A stretch of DNA of 64,000 nucleotides from Palsa-504 sp963822765 (GTDB lineage: Bacteria > Actinomycetota > Actinomycetes > Streptosporangiales > Streptosporangiaceae), in contig CAWGJL010000001.1 of assembly GCA_963822765.1 (NCBI GenBank), positions 1 to 64,000 on the forward strand, read 5' to 3'. Made by a program: the position numbers and the translations under genes. Positions 1 to 8,243 of this stretch are shown here, piece by piece. Position 1 is the first letter of the stretch. Each line of letters starts with the position of its first letter. The notes below the pieces were generated by a model. That model was not told where the DNA came from. It saw only the letters and a list, made by a program, of their open reading frames with translations, and did no database searches.

Positions 1-298
1 GAACCCGATCAGGACGGTCCCGGACTTCAGGCGCGCGATCTCGTTCTCCCTCGGGGCAGCCACCTTCACGACGACGTCGGACTGCCAGATCTCCGACGGA
101 CGTCCACCATCCGGGCCCCCGCGTCCTTGTACTGCTGGTCCGGGATCAGCGCACCTGCTCCGGCCTCAGGTTGATCAGGACCTCCGGGGGCGCCGGACCA
201 TCGTCGCCTGTCCGGCTCGTCAGCTGGCCGACAACCTCGGGCACGAGCGCGACCCTGCGCTCGCCGTCCGCCACCTCCTGAGGAACTCCGATCCGCAT
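1..298 (-). CDS. pntA: NAD(P) transhydrogenase subunit alpha, N-terminal part, cut by the window edge and frameshifted
   Basis: Reading the minus strand from an ATG at 298, the protein begins MRIGVPQEVADGERRVALVP, the standard opening of the alpha subunit of proton-translocating NAD(P) transhydrogenase and the related alanine dehydrogenases. The frame then changes near position 150-125: the expected continuation (a stretch resembling IPDQQYKDAGARMVD, then EIWQSDVVVKVAAPRENEI) is present in other frames. The enzyme is known to couple hydride transfer between NADH and NADP+ to proton movement; PntA is the NAD-binding part. Only about 100 residues are visible. No PntB is seen because the gene points out of the window. 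The frame breaks may be sequencing indels or real decay. Confidence 0.7.
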
Positions 299-335
299 GC
301 GGCGCGGGAGGCTACCCAGAGCCGCTCTGTGACGC

Positions 336-2078
336 TCAGCCGAGTCCTACCGGGGCCAGGACCAGGGCATCGATCAGCCCCAGGTAGCGAATTGCCCCCT
401 CTGCCGACGTCCCGCCCCCGGGGTGCGAGCGCGGCCGGATGGCGTGGACGTGGCGGCGGCGGTGGTGGAGCGGGGGTGAGTGGTGGTGGGTCGGAGTCGT
501 GGCAGGGCGGTGCGCGGCGGGCGGCGTGCCAGGCCCGCTCCGACCCGGAGCCGTGATCGGGAGCGGCTGCCGTCCAGAGCCATGATCGCCTCGGCCGTCA
601 CCCACACCGGTGTCTGATCTGAGCTTCGCGAGTACCGGATGTGTCCGTCAGACGCATCCAGTGATCGTAGGTAGTTAAGCGGTGAGGGCGCGCCGGCGCG
701 ATGCAGCGCGCTCGGATTGGTGTCGGCAGCAATCAGCCCCTGGATCGCCCAAGCCGTGGATTGGGCGTTTGAGCCGGCTCCCACCGTGGCCGGGAAGCCG
801 CCGTCGGGGTTCTGCTGCCGGGCGAGGTAGCGCACGGCTCGGGACCTCGCGGACCCAGCGCCGTTCCCGGGAATCCCGGCCAGGGCCTCCAGCACGGCGC
901 CGGTGTCGTCAACGTCGCTTGACCCGCCCGCGGTGCTGAAGTTAAAGCCGCCGTCGTCGTCCTGTTGGCGGATCAGCCAGCGCACCACCGCCCCTGGAGG
1001 CCCGACGCCGGCGGCTCGCAACGCGAGCACTGCGAAGGCGGTCCAATTCGTCTGATCGGACACCGACCCGTTCCGGGCAATGTCGCGCTGCAGAGCGCCG
1101 AGCAGGTTCCGGCCGCCGAAGCTCGTCGCCGATAGCCCGGCCGCCCGCACGGCCAAGATGGTGCGCTCAAGCGAACCCGGGTCGGTTGGCCGCTCGCACC
1201 CGAAGCCAGATAGCTCGTCAGGCTCGAGCCGCCGTGAGCGACTTCCTGAGGGTTGACGCCGGCCGCCGCCACTCCCATCGCCGCCCAGGCCGAGTAGAGC
1301 TCGGATGAGGCCTGCCCGGGCGCGGATCCAATGCCGCCGTCGCTGTTCTGGGCGGCGAGGAGGTACGACAGCGGACTCGACGCTGCCAAAGCACTAGTAG
1401 CAGACCCGGCCTGGTCGGCCAGCCAGCCTCCCAATGCCACGGCCGCCAGGATCGGGACGACGGCCGGTCCGGGGGCGAGCCAGGTCACATCGATCCGGTC
1501 GGCAAAGCGCGACACCGATCGAGCGAGCGCGGGGCCGAAGGCCAGGGCAAAGACCAGGCATCCCGCGGCGTGAACGGCGTCAAAGCCCAAACCCTGGCCC
1601 ACATACAGGCCCAGTTGGGCCAGGCTGTGATCGCTGTAGGTCACCCAGTCGCCGACGTCCTGAAAAGCGGTGAAGGCAAAGCCAACGACGGTGCAGGCCA
1701 GCGCCAGCGTCCAGCGGCCGATGCGTCGCCCAGGGGCCATGGCCAGGACGGCCCCGATCAGTCCGGCCACGCCCACCCGGCCATCTGCCACGGTGTCCAT
1801 GGCCCCTGACCGAAGAAGAAGTTCGAGGTCAGCCCGGCCACGGCCCCGACGGCGAAGCCCGGCCCCGCCCCGAGCGTGTAGCCCGCGATCAGCACGATGT
1901 CCGTCGTCGGCTTGACGTTAGGCAGAGCGGCGAAGGCGATCCGGCCCAGCGCGGCCAGCGCGGCCAGCGTGGCGACCAGGGCAACGACCCTGGCGTCGGG
2001 CCGCCGTCGCTCATACCAGCCAAACCCGCCGGCCAGGGCCACGAACAGGAGGCCGTAGGCGGCCAGTTGCCAGCTCAT
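336..2078 (-). CDS. ECF transporter S component fused to an alpha/alpha-toroid (prenyltransferase/squalene-oxidase repeat) domain; predicted corrinoid-binding subunit
   Basis: The locus is read through three frames (breaks near 1790, 1180 and 565). The first part (ATG at 2078) is a polytopic membrane domain with the ECF substrate-specific component pattern (KPTTDIVLIAGYTLGAGPG). It is followed by more membrane segments and then by repeats with QNSDGGIG, QQDDDGGFNF and QQNPDGGFPA, typical of the alpha6/alpha6 toroid of prenyltransferases, squalene cyclases and the transcobalamin N-terminal domain. The probable last frame carries a His-rich tail (THHHSPPLHH) before the stop at 336. The ATG overlaps the stop of the ATPase gene upstream (ATGA), so translation is probably coupled. 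I infer that the S part carries the substrate across the membrane and that the toroid, with the DUF4430 proteins of the same operon, captures it. The corrinoid substrate is inferred from the riboswitch heading the operon. Confidence 0.75.
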
Positions 2079-3691
2079 CGCGGCACCTCGGCCAACGCGC
2101 GGGGCGGCGCCGGGCGGCTGGCTGCGGCCGCGTCGAGCAGCGCGGCGCCCTGCTCGGGAGTGAGCGCGCCTCCCGCGCCTCCCAGGATCCGGGCCGTCTC
2201 TGTGGCGAAGTAGGTGCCCCGGGCCAGGATCTCGGCCACGGGACCGTCGGCAATCACCCTGCCCTCCCCGAGCAGGATCACCCGGTCGGCGAACTCGGCC
2301 ACGAACTCAGGGTCGTGTGTGGCCACGATCACCGCTCCGGGGAGACTGACGATCAATCTGGCCAGCTCCGCTTTCCGCGTCCGATCAAGCCCCCGGGTGG
2401 GCTCGTCCAGGCACACAAACGCCGGCGGCTCGGGCCCGTCCAGGATCACCGCCAGGGCCAACAGCTGCTTCTCCCCCACCGACAGCTCGCGGGGATGACG
2501 GGTGCCGAATCTGACCGGGTCCAGCCCTGCGGCCACAAGCGCAGTCGGCGAGGCCTCGGCGGCCACCGTCTCGTGGACCAGGTAGTCGGTCGGGGTCTGG
2601 AGCAGCAGCCGGACCGTGCCGGCGGCGTGGATCCGCCCCCGCGTGGGAGCCATAAGGCCAGCCGCGTGACGGAGCAGCGTCAACTTTCCCGCGCCGTTGG
2701 CCCCCATCAGCGCCAAACGCTCGCCTGGGGCGACGGCGAGGGAGATGGCGCGCAGGATCGCCGGGCCGTTGCGAAGCTCATGCCACACCCTGTCGAAGCG
2801 CAGACCGTCCTTCGCGTGGCGGGGGGCGGGAGGCACCGGGGGCTTAGCTCCGCAGTCAGCGTCCTGCGCCTGGAGCCCGCCGGCCCGGAGCGCGGCTCGG
2901 GCCGCCTTGACACCCGCGACGACAGGTAGGCCCACCCGCCCGAGGAGGCGTGCCCCCGGCGTCGCCAGCTCGGGAGCGGCCGTAATCGCCCAGGCCAGGA
3001 AGTCCCGCGGCGGCGCGTCGCACACGATCCCGCCCCGGTCCACGACCAGCACGCGGTCGGCCCAGGCCAGGCAGCGCTCCAGGCGGTGCTCAGCCAGGAG
3101 GATCGCCGTTTCCCGGTCCTCATTCAGCCGGCGCAGCGTGGCCATCAGCTCGTCCCCAAATACCGGATCGAGCTGCGAGGTCGGCTCATCCAGCACGAGC
3201 AGGCTGGGCTTGGCGGCCATCGCGGCGGCCAGCGCGACCCGTTGGAGCTCGCCTCCGGACAGCTCGGCCGTGGAACGGCCCAGCAGGTGGTCGATGCCCA
3301 TGGCGAGCGCTGTCTCCTCCACACCACGGGCCACGGCCATGTCCGAGTAGCCCAGGTTCTCCAGCGCCAGGGCGACCTCGGACCGGACAGTTCCCATCAC
3401 GACCGACGTCTCGGGATCCTGGAATAGCGTTCCCACGTTCGCCGCCAGGTCCCCTGGACCGTGCTCCCGCGTGTCCAGCCCCGCGACCACCGCGCGGCCG
3501 GCGAAGCGGCCGCCGTGAAAGTGCGGCACCAGTCCGCTGACGGTCCGAAGCAGCGTGGACTTTCCCGAGCCCGACGCGCCCGCGACGACGATCAGCTCGC
3601 CGGGCTGGACCGTCAGCGTCACGTCATGGAGCGCGGGCTCGGCCGCCCCTGGGTACCAGTACGAGACGGCGTCGAGCTCGAGCAGCGTCAT
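2075..3691 (-). CDS. Energy-coupling factor ATPase, two ABC domains fused (EcfA1-EcfA2)
   Basis: A 538-residue protein with two ABC domains. The first has Walker A GASGSGKST, signature LSGGELQRVALA and Walker B LLVLDEPTS. The second, starting near residue 290, has GANGAGKLTLL, signature LSVGEKQLLALA and FVCLDEPTRG. ECF ATPases power vitamin uptake together with EcfT and an S component, and the paired form usually consists of two proteins; here they are one chain. The second Walker A has Leu where Ser or Thr normally coordinates Mg, which would weaken that site unless it is a base error (TCG to TTG). The gene starts at an ATG 64 bp after the EcfT stop and its stop overlaps the start of the S-component gene. 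Confidence 0.88.
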   Translation of the reverse strand: MTLLELDAVSYWYPGAAEPALHDVTLTVQPGELIVVAGASGSGKSTLLRTVSGLVPHFHGGRFAGRAVVAGLDTREHGPGDLAANVGTLFQDPETSVVMGTVRSEVALALENLGYSDMAVARGVEETALAMGIDHLLGRSTAELSGGELQRVALAAAMAAKPSLLVLDEPTSQLDPVFGDELMATLRRLNEDRETAILLAEHRLERCLAWADRVLVVDRGGIVCDAPPRDFLAWAITAAPELATPGARLLGRVGLPVVAGVKAARAALRAGGLQAQDADCGAKPPVPPAPRHAKDGLRFDRVWHELRNGPAILRAISLAVAPGERLALMGANGAGKLTLLRHAAGLMAPTRGRIHAAGTVRLLLQTPTDYLVHETVAAEASPTALVAAGLDPVRFGTRHPRELSVGEKQLLALAVILDGPEPPAFVCLDEPTRGLDRTRKAELARLIVSLPGAVIVATHDPEFVAEFADRVILLGEGRVIADGPVAEILARGTYFATETARILGGAGGALTPEQGAALLDAAAASRPAPPRALAEVPR

Positions 3692-3696
3692 GGCGC

Positions 3697-3768
3697 CAGC
3701 ACCAGCGCGCTCATCCGTCCACCCTCAATACGCTCATCCCCAGCACCAGCACGCTCATCCGTCCACCC
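3697..3768. repeat. Imperfect 44-bp direct duplication between ecfT and the ATPase gene
   Basis: The 28 bases at 3697-3724 recur at 3741-3768 with two or three differences, a period of 44 bp. The second copy includes the end of ecfT. It looks like a local slippage duplication that lengthened the intergenic gap and produced several extra ATG triplets upstream of the ATPase start. Confidence 0.7.
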
Positions 3769-4618
3769 CCCGACGGTCTGCGAATGGGGCCAGCGCGCAC
3801 ACCAGCAGGCCAGCTGCCAGTGCCGCTTGGCCGACCCCAACCGGAACGACCAGCGCGGGATAGGCGTGAAAGTCAGCCAGCCCGGCCACCCGGCCCCCGA
3901 TGCTCAAGCCGGCGACGGCGCAGGCCGAGGCCAGAAAGGCCAGGTCGTGGCGCGACCACGGTCGGCGGTGGCGCGGAGGCCGCCGCGCCGCCCCGTAACC
4001 ACGGACCTCAAGCGCCGCAGCCACGTCGAGCGCTCGGTCAAGCACGTTGGTCGTGGCTACGCGCATCAGGTGGACCCGAGTCGGCACAGTGCCCGGCCGG
4101 CAGCGCTGGGCGTCGGCCAGCCGGCGCGAGTCCCGGAGCAGGATCGGGACCATGCGGGTGCCCAGGGTGGCCGTGAGGGCCGAGCGGAACGAGACGCGGC
4201 GAAACAACCTCAGCACCTCGTCGGGGTCCACGGCGAGCGTGTACAGGACTCCGCACATCACCAGCAATGCCGCCCTCAGGCCCAGGATCGCACCGTAGAC
4301 GGTCGCCTCCAGCGTGATGTCGGTGTGGCCCAGGATCGGCAGGTTTCCCAGGCGCACGATCACCGTCAGCCCGTTGCGGGTCACCAGCGCGTTGACCAGG
4401 GCCACGAACACCCCCAGGCCGAGGGCGTAAACACTCGCCCTGCCCAGCTGACGCCCGAGCCCAGCGGCGACGCTCGCCGCCAGCACGGCCAGGCCAACCG
4501 CGCCCAGCGCCACGGGCGCCGACAGCACGAGCGCCGACACGGCCAGAGCGAGGCAGTAGGCGCAACCCACAGCCGCCCGGGCAGCGTGGAGCGGGGATGC
4601 TCCTCGCCGGTATGTCAT
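3755..4618 (-). CDS. ecfT: Energy-coupling factor transmembrane protein EcfT
   Basis: 287 residues with hydrophobic segments at about 20-60, 65-80, 105-135 and 225-280. The cytoplasmic coupling helices contain DSRRLADAQRCRP and AALEVRGYGAARR, matching the Ala-Arg-Gly type coupling motifs through which EcfT grips the two ATPase domains. The start ATG at 4618 overlaps the stop of the DUF4430 lipoprotein gene (ATGA). It acts in the membrane as the scaffold between the fused ATPase and the S-component/toroid protein encoded downstream. Length and layout are normal for the family. Confidence 0.85.
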   Translation of the reverse strand: MTYRRGASPLHAARAAVGCAYCLALAVSALVLSAPVALGAVGLAVLAASVAAGLGRQLGRASVYALGLGVFVALVNALVTRNGLTVIVRLGNLPILGHTDITLEATVYGAILGLRAALLVMCGVLYTLAVDPDEVLRLFRRVSFRSALTATLGTRMVPILLRDSRRLADAQRCRPGTVPTRVHLMRVATTNVLDRALDVAAALEVRGYGAARRPPRHRRPWSRHDLAFLASACAVAGLSIGGRVAGLADFHAYPALVVPVGVGQAALAAGLLVCALAPFADRRGVDG

Positions 4619-5538
4619 CGGAGGCCATCCAAGGGAACGGGCAGTCGGGTCGAGCCCTGGACGGCGATGGCGAAATGGTCGTGCAGGGCAGCGGGAGTGA
4701 GGGCGATCGCCGCCGCGTCAACCCCGCTCCTGCTGGTCCCGGTAACCAGCCACGTCGGCGGCGATGAGCCGTCGGCCGTGGCCGCCACCAGGCCCGCCGC
4801 GCCGACCAGGCGGCGGACCACCTGGCCCCGTGGGCTCAGCAGCGCCAGCGCCGAGCCGTGGTTGGTGAAGCGGGCGTAGACCCCGCTGGCCTTGGGGCCG
4901 CTGTCCACGAGCTGCGCCACGAGCGCCGGCGCCAGGTCCTGCCACGTTCCGACGATCATGGCCAGCGAATCCGTGCCGGACCCGCCGCCGATGATCTGCG
5001 AGGCGAACGGCACCTTCAGCGCCTGCATTTCCTTGGTTACCCGCGCGCACGCCGCCGGGACGTCGGGTGCGCATTCCAGCGTCACGGGCAGACGCCGACC
5101 ACCCGTCCCGTGGACGAATGGCTCGGGGAACGACCCCACGACCGCAGGGATTGAGTTCGTCACGGTCCAGTCATGCAGATCCCACCAGATCCGATCGCCC
5201 TGGTGGACAGCCGTGGTGGCTGCGCCCATCGGGGCTTCCACACCGTTTACGTAGTAGAACCAGTCCAGCCGCGAGGACGCCCCCGAGCTGCCGTCGATCG
5301 ACTCGACGAAGCCGCCGCCGTAGCGACTGCTCACGCGGAAGTGCCGCTCCAGCATCCGCATCACGGTCTCCGATCCCGCGACGTGGCGCTCGCTGACGTC
5401 TGCTACGGGGATCGTCCCGAAGCCTCGGGTCACGCTCAGCGTGACATTGGACGTACCCGGGCCAGAACCGAGGCCGCAGCCAGCCAGGGCAGCCGCGCAG
5501 GCGGCCGCCGTCAGTCCGGCTGCGAGCCGTGTGAGCAT
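4615..5538 (-). CDS. Exported lipoprotein with DUF4430 (transcobalamin C-terminal-like) domain
   Basis: 307 residues. The N-terminus is a lipoprotein signal (LTAAACAAALAGCGLG, lipobox LAGC). Residues about 30-120 form a DUF4430 domain with the characteristic WFYYVNGVEAPMGAAT and GDRIWWDLHDW motifs. DUF4430 is the bacterial relative of the beta domain that closes over cobalamin in transcobalamin and intrinsic factor. The C-terminal 180 residues are not recognised. It lies between a second DUF4430 gene and ecfT in a riboswitch-led operon, so the best hypothesis is an outer-face corrinoid-capturing protein tethered to the membrane and delivering to the ECF importer. Binding itself cannot be seen in sequence. 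Confidence 0.8.
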   Translation of the reverse strand: MLTRLAAGLTAAACAAALAGCGLGSGPGTSNVTLSVTRGFGTIPVADVSERHVAGSETVMRMLERHFRVSSRYGGGFVESIDGSSGASSRLDWFYYVNGVEAPMGAATTAVHQGDRIWWDLHDWTVTNSIPAVVGSFPEPFVHGTGGRRLPVTLECAPDVPAACARVTKEMQALKVPFASQIIGGGSGTDSLAMIVGTWQDLAPALVAQLVDSGPKASGVYARFTNHGSALALLSPRGQVVRRLVGAAGLVAATADGSSPPTWLVTGTSRSGVDAAAIALTPAALHDHFAIAVQGSTRLPVPLDGLR

Positions 5539-5544
5539 CCTGGC

Positions 5545-6249
5545 CTACTTGGCCACGTGAACCGTGGCCTCCGAGCGGATGTAGCCGGCGGGCGAGGCCC
5601 GCAGGACCAGTCGACCGCCGCGCCGACCGTTGACCTCGGCCTGGCCCTTCGCGTTGGTCTTGACCGAGTGGGTGCCGTTAGCGGTGATCGCGACGCCGGC
5701 AAGGGGTTTGGACTTCCCATGAGCGTTGTATCCGACCAGCTCAACCAGGAACGACGTCCTGTCCGTCAACTCGCCGATGACGGTCAGCGAGGACGGATAG
5801 TGCTTGCCGTCGCTATCGGCGAACACCAGCTGCTCGCCCCGCTGGAGCTGGACGTCACAGGCCCCCTTCGTGGCCGCCCTGTTGTTTACGAAGATCTCCC
5901 AGAAGTCGAGCCCAGAGGGCTTCTCCCCCAGTATCGACGTGATCAGGTACTCGTTGTACTGGCTGTACCACTTGCCCTTCCAGTGACCGTGGGTGGCCCT
6001 GTTCAGGGCCCCCTGGGCGCTGCTGGCCGGGCATTTGCCCCTGGGTGCGCCGTGCTTGGTGATCCAGCCCGACCCGGTCCGGATCAGCCTGGGCATGACC
6101 AGGGTCTTGTGCGAGCCTTCGATTCGGATCGCCACGGACGGGCCGCTCGTCGCGGCGAGCGAGCCTTCACGCACGACGGCCAGAGCTCCTCCGGCCGCGG
6201 TTGCCATGACGACCGTTCCCGTGAGGACCAGGACGATGGTTCTTCTCAT
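5545..6249 (-). CDS. Exported DUF4430-domain protein, first gene of the corrinoid operon
   Basis: About 234 residues. An N-terminal hydrophobic segment (IVLVLTGTVVMATAAGGALA) is a signal peptide or anchor. The middle has the DUF4430-like features GHWKGKWYSQYNEY, DFWEIFVNNRAATKGACDV and RGEQLVFADSD. The last 80 residues resemble a carboxypeptidase-regulatory or Ig-like beta domain (VELVGYNAHGKSKPLAGVAI). I prefer the ATG at 6249, which has an AAAGGGG about 8 bases upstream; a GTG at 6258 is the alternative. The cobalamin riboswitch ends just upstream. The gap to the next gene is 6 bp. Probable role: extracellular corrinoid binding. Confidence 0.75.
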   Translation of the reverse strand: MRRTIVLVLTGTVVMATAAGGALAVVREGSLAATSGPSVAIRIEGSHKTLVMPRLIRTGSGWITKHGAPRGKCPASSAQGALNRATHGHWKGKWYSQYNEYLITSILGEKPSGLDFWEIFVNNRAATKGACDVQLQRGEQLVFADSDGKHYPSSLTVIGELTDRTSFLVELVGYNAHGKSKPLAGVAITANGTHSVKTNAKGQAEVNGRRGGRLVLRASPAGYIRSEATVHVAK

Positions 6250-6284
6250 TAGGGCCACCCCTTTCCACGAGGGCGTATTGGCTT

Positions 6285-6432
6285 GTGGTCGGGCCTGGTC
6301 TCCTGGCTTACGGGCCTACCGGCCGCCGCCTTCCCGGTGACGCGTTCGCCACCAGTGGCTTTCCCTACGGCCGGCGTCCCCGATCACAGTGGCGGGTCCG
6401 CGCCGGATTCGCACCGGCTTCCCATCACCTCG
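6285..6432 (-). promoter_or_regulatory. Cobalamin riboswitch (B12 element)
   Basis: On the minus strand the leader contains GGGAAGCCGGTGCGAATCC, then GCGGACCCGCCACTGTGA, then GGGAAGGCGGC and AAGCCAGGAGACC. These are, in order, the conserved blocks of the AdoCbl riboswitch including the B12 box. It ends about 35-40 bases before the first DUF4430 gene and begins right at the stop of the AbiEi/DUF559 gene. Known elements of this class switch off expression of B12 synthesis or transport when the cofactor is abundant. This ties the whole downstream ECF/DUF4430 operon to corrinoids. Confidence 0.95.
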
Positions 6433-7348
6433 ACCTTGAACGAGCGGATCGTACCGCGGCTTCCCGCTGACCGATGGCCCGGACCACGATGGCCAGGGCC
6501 TCCAGGGGTCGTTCATCGATCGTGGTCTTGGTGATCCGGATCACGGTGATCCCCAGCTCGATGAGCAGCCTGGCATCCCGCCGGCGGTCGGCCTCGAAGC
6601 GAGCCGGGGACCCATGGGTCCCGTAAGCGTCGACTTCGACGGCCAGCCTCAGCTCGGGCCAGTAGAAGTCCAGGCGGTAGTCGAGGGCGGGGACCTCGGT
6701 GTCGGGCTCGGGCAGACCCGCGGCTCGGATCAGTTCAAGCAGCGTCTCTGACGCGGGAGAGTCGGTTTGGGTCAGGTCGCCGACGGCAACCCGGGTCAGC
6801 CTGGTGCGGCCGGGATGGCCACCGGCGCGCTTCAGGAGCGCGTTGATCTCATGGAGCGTCACCAGGTGTAGCGGGAACACTGCCTCGTAGAGCAGGCGCT
6901 CCACGTCGCGGTCGGGCAGCGTCGCGGCGGCGTCGAGCAGCGCCCGGGCCGGCGAGGTCACCGGAAGACCGTGGAGGATGCGGACGTCGGCCCGGGTGAG
7001 TATGCGGCTGCGGTGGAGCTTGACTCCCTGGGGCGCAGGGAATCCCCGGTGCGCCGGGATCGTCACGTGGACGGGCCGGGCCTGCCCAGGCCGCAACCCC
7101 CAGAGGGTGACCGCGCTGTGGTGGCTGAGCACCGCGCCCTCCCCGCAGGCGAGCAGTGCCGCGGCCTCGGTGGCCAGCGGAATGTCGGAGGTGTGCGGGA
7201 GGGCATAGACGCCACGATGGACGTACTCAAGACGGCCTCCGTGCAATCGGCGAACGATCGCGCTGTGGCTGACGCCCGCGGCGCGCAACTGGTCGCGAGA
7301 CATCCGCGCTCGCTGGCGCTCCGCAATGGCACCGATGCGGGCATCCAC
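6425..7348 (-). CDS. AbiEi-type winged-helix antitoxin-like protein with C-terminal DUF559 endonuclease-like domain
   Basis: 307 residues from a GTG at 7348, chosen because GGAGG lies 5 bases upstream and the family begins at this point (VDARIGAIAERQRARMSRDQL). The open frame continues 5' through a tandem repeat but without coding character. Residues 1-60 are the winged helix of AbiEi-like proteins, followed by the ALLACGEGAVLSHHSAVTLWGL region. The C-terminus (LDFYWPELRLAVEVDAYGTH, then RFEADRRRDARLLIELGITV) is a DUF559/Vsr-like nuclease fold with plausible D/E active-site residues. Such single-gene proteins are common in actinobacteria and usually stand alone without AbiEii. Role unknown; possibly a solitary defence or regulatory relic. 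Confidence 0.8.
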   Translation of the reverse strand: MDARIGAIAERQRARMSRDQLRAAGVSHSAIVRRLHGGRLEYVHRGVYALPHTSDIPLATEAAALLACGEGAVLSHHSAVTLWGLRPGQARPVHVTIPAHRGFPAPQGVKLHRSRILTRADVRILHGLPVTSPARALLDAAATLPDRDVERLLYEAVFPLHLVTLHEINALLKRAGGHPGRTRLTRVAVGDLTQTDSPASETLLELIRAAGLPEPDTEVPALDYRLDFYWPELRLAVEVDAYGTHGSPARFEADRRRDARLLIELGITVIRITKTTIDERPLEALAIVVRAIGQREAAVRSARSRSR

Positions 7349-7473
7349 CGAGGCCTCCGGGGCGAAACTTACTCGCCCATCATCCAGCACGCGGACGGTC
7401 CGGGGCGAGCACGTTCCGGTTCCCGGAACCTGGCTGCCCCGGTGAGCTCGTGGAGGGACTGATGGGCGAGAAA

Positions 7474-7593
7474 GTTCCGGGCCAGGATGATTCGAAAGTT
7501 CCGGGCCAGGACGATTCCCCAGTTCCGGGCCAGGATGATTCCCCAGTTCCGGGCCAGGACGATTCCCCAGTTCCGGGCCAGGACGATTCCCCA
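7474..7593. repeat. Five tandem 24-bp repeats
   Basis: Five adjacent 24-bp units, each starting GTTCCGGGCCAGGA and mostly ending CGATTCCCCA, run from 7474 to 7593. Unit 1 ends TTCGAAA instead. Units alternate between GGACGATT and GGATGATT. They lie in the 300-bp gap between the divergent AbiEi/DUF559 and adenosyltransferase genes. Confidence 0.95.
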
Positions 7594-7652
7594 TGCTGTT
7601 AAGAGGCCGAGGCCGGCAAATTGCCCCTCCCCTCCCCCTAGACTCAGTTTCG

Positions 7653-8243
7653 GTGACGATCAACCTGACCCGCATCTATACGAAGCTCGGCGATGCCGGC
7701 GAGACGCATCTGGGCGATATGAGCCGTGTGCCCAAGACGCATCCGCGGATCGAGGCGTACGGGACCGTGGACGAGCTGAACGCCCACCTCGGGCTCACGC
7801 TGGCCCTGGCACGCGATGAGCTCCCGGGCGACTACGCCGACTGGCTCGCCCGGATTCAGAACGACCTGTTTGACGTCGGGGCGGATATCGCGGCCCCCGC
7901 CGAGTCCGAGCCCAGGCGCGAACGCCTGCGGGTCGTCCCGGAGCAAACGCAGTGGCTGGAGGAGCGCTGCGACGAGGTCAACGGCACCCTCACTGCGCTG
8001 AAGTCGTTCGTCCTTCCCGGGGGCACACGGGCCGCAGCCCTGCTCCACGTCTGCCGCACCGTCTGCCGGCGGGCCGAGCGGCTCGCCGTGGCTACCGGGA
8101 ACGAGTTGAACCCGGAGGTGGTGCGCTACCTCAACCGGCTCTCAGACCTGCTGTTCATCCTCAGCCGGGGGGCGAATCGGGGGCAGGAGCCACTGTGGGA
8201 GCCCGGTCGGTACGGTGCCGGCGGACCGGACTCCGGCGACTGA
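7653..8243 (+). CDS. Cob(I)yrinic acid a,c-diamide adenosyltransferase, PduO type
   Basis: 196 residues from a GTG at 7653 (VTINLTRIYTKLGDAGETHL). The motif IYTKLGDAGETHL is the ATP-binding signature of PduO-type ATP:corrinoid adenosyltransferases; FVLPGGTRAAALLHVCRTVCRRAER and LNRLSDLLFILSR are the other conserved blocks. The enzyme transfers the adenosyl group of ATP to cob(I)alamin and forms coenzyme B12. It lies only 1.2 kb from the riboswitch-controlled corrinoid import operon, so imported corrinoid is probably activated here. An in-frame ATG at 7593 would add 20 non-conserved residues. Its 3' end overlaps the convergent gene by about 80 bp. Confidence 0.92.
   Translation: MTINLTRIYTKLGDAGETHLGDMSRVPKTHPRIEAYGTVDELNAHLGLTLALARDELPGDYADWLARIQNDLFDVGADIAAPAESEPRRERLRVVPEQTQWLEERCDEVNGTLTALKSFVLPGGTRAAALLHVCRTVCRRAERLAVATGNELNPEVVRYLNRLSDLLFILSRGANRGQEPLWEPGRYGAGGPDSGD

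Noticed and set aside
3461..4879. Long plus-strand open frame opposite ecfT and the DUF4430 lipoprotein gene
   Set aside because: Low-complexity His/Gln/Arg-rich translation typical of the antisense of high-GC genes; the minus-strand genes have clear domains.
7474..7593. CRISPR array
   Set aside because: Units are contiguous 24-mers without spacers and no cas genes are present.
7348..7675. N-terminal 109-residue extension of the AbiEi/DUF559 protein with GNRPGPEL repeats
   Set aside because: It is the translation of the 24-bp DNA repeat; a GTG with GGAGG at 7348 matches the family start.
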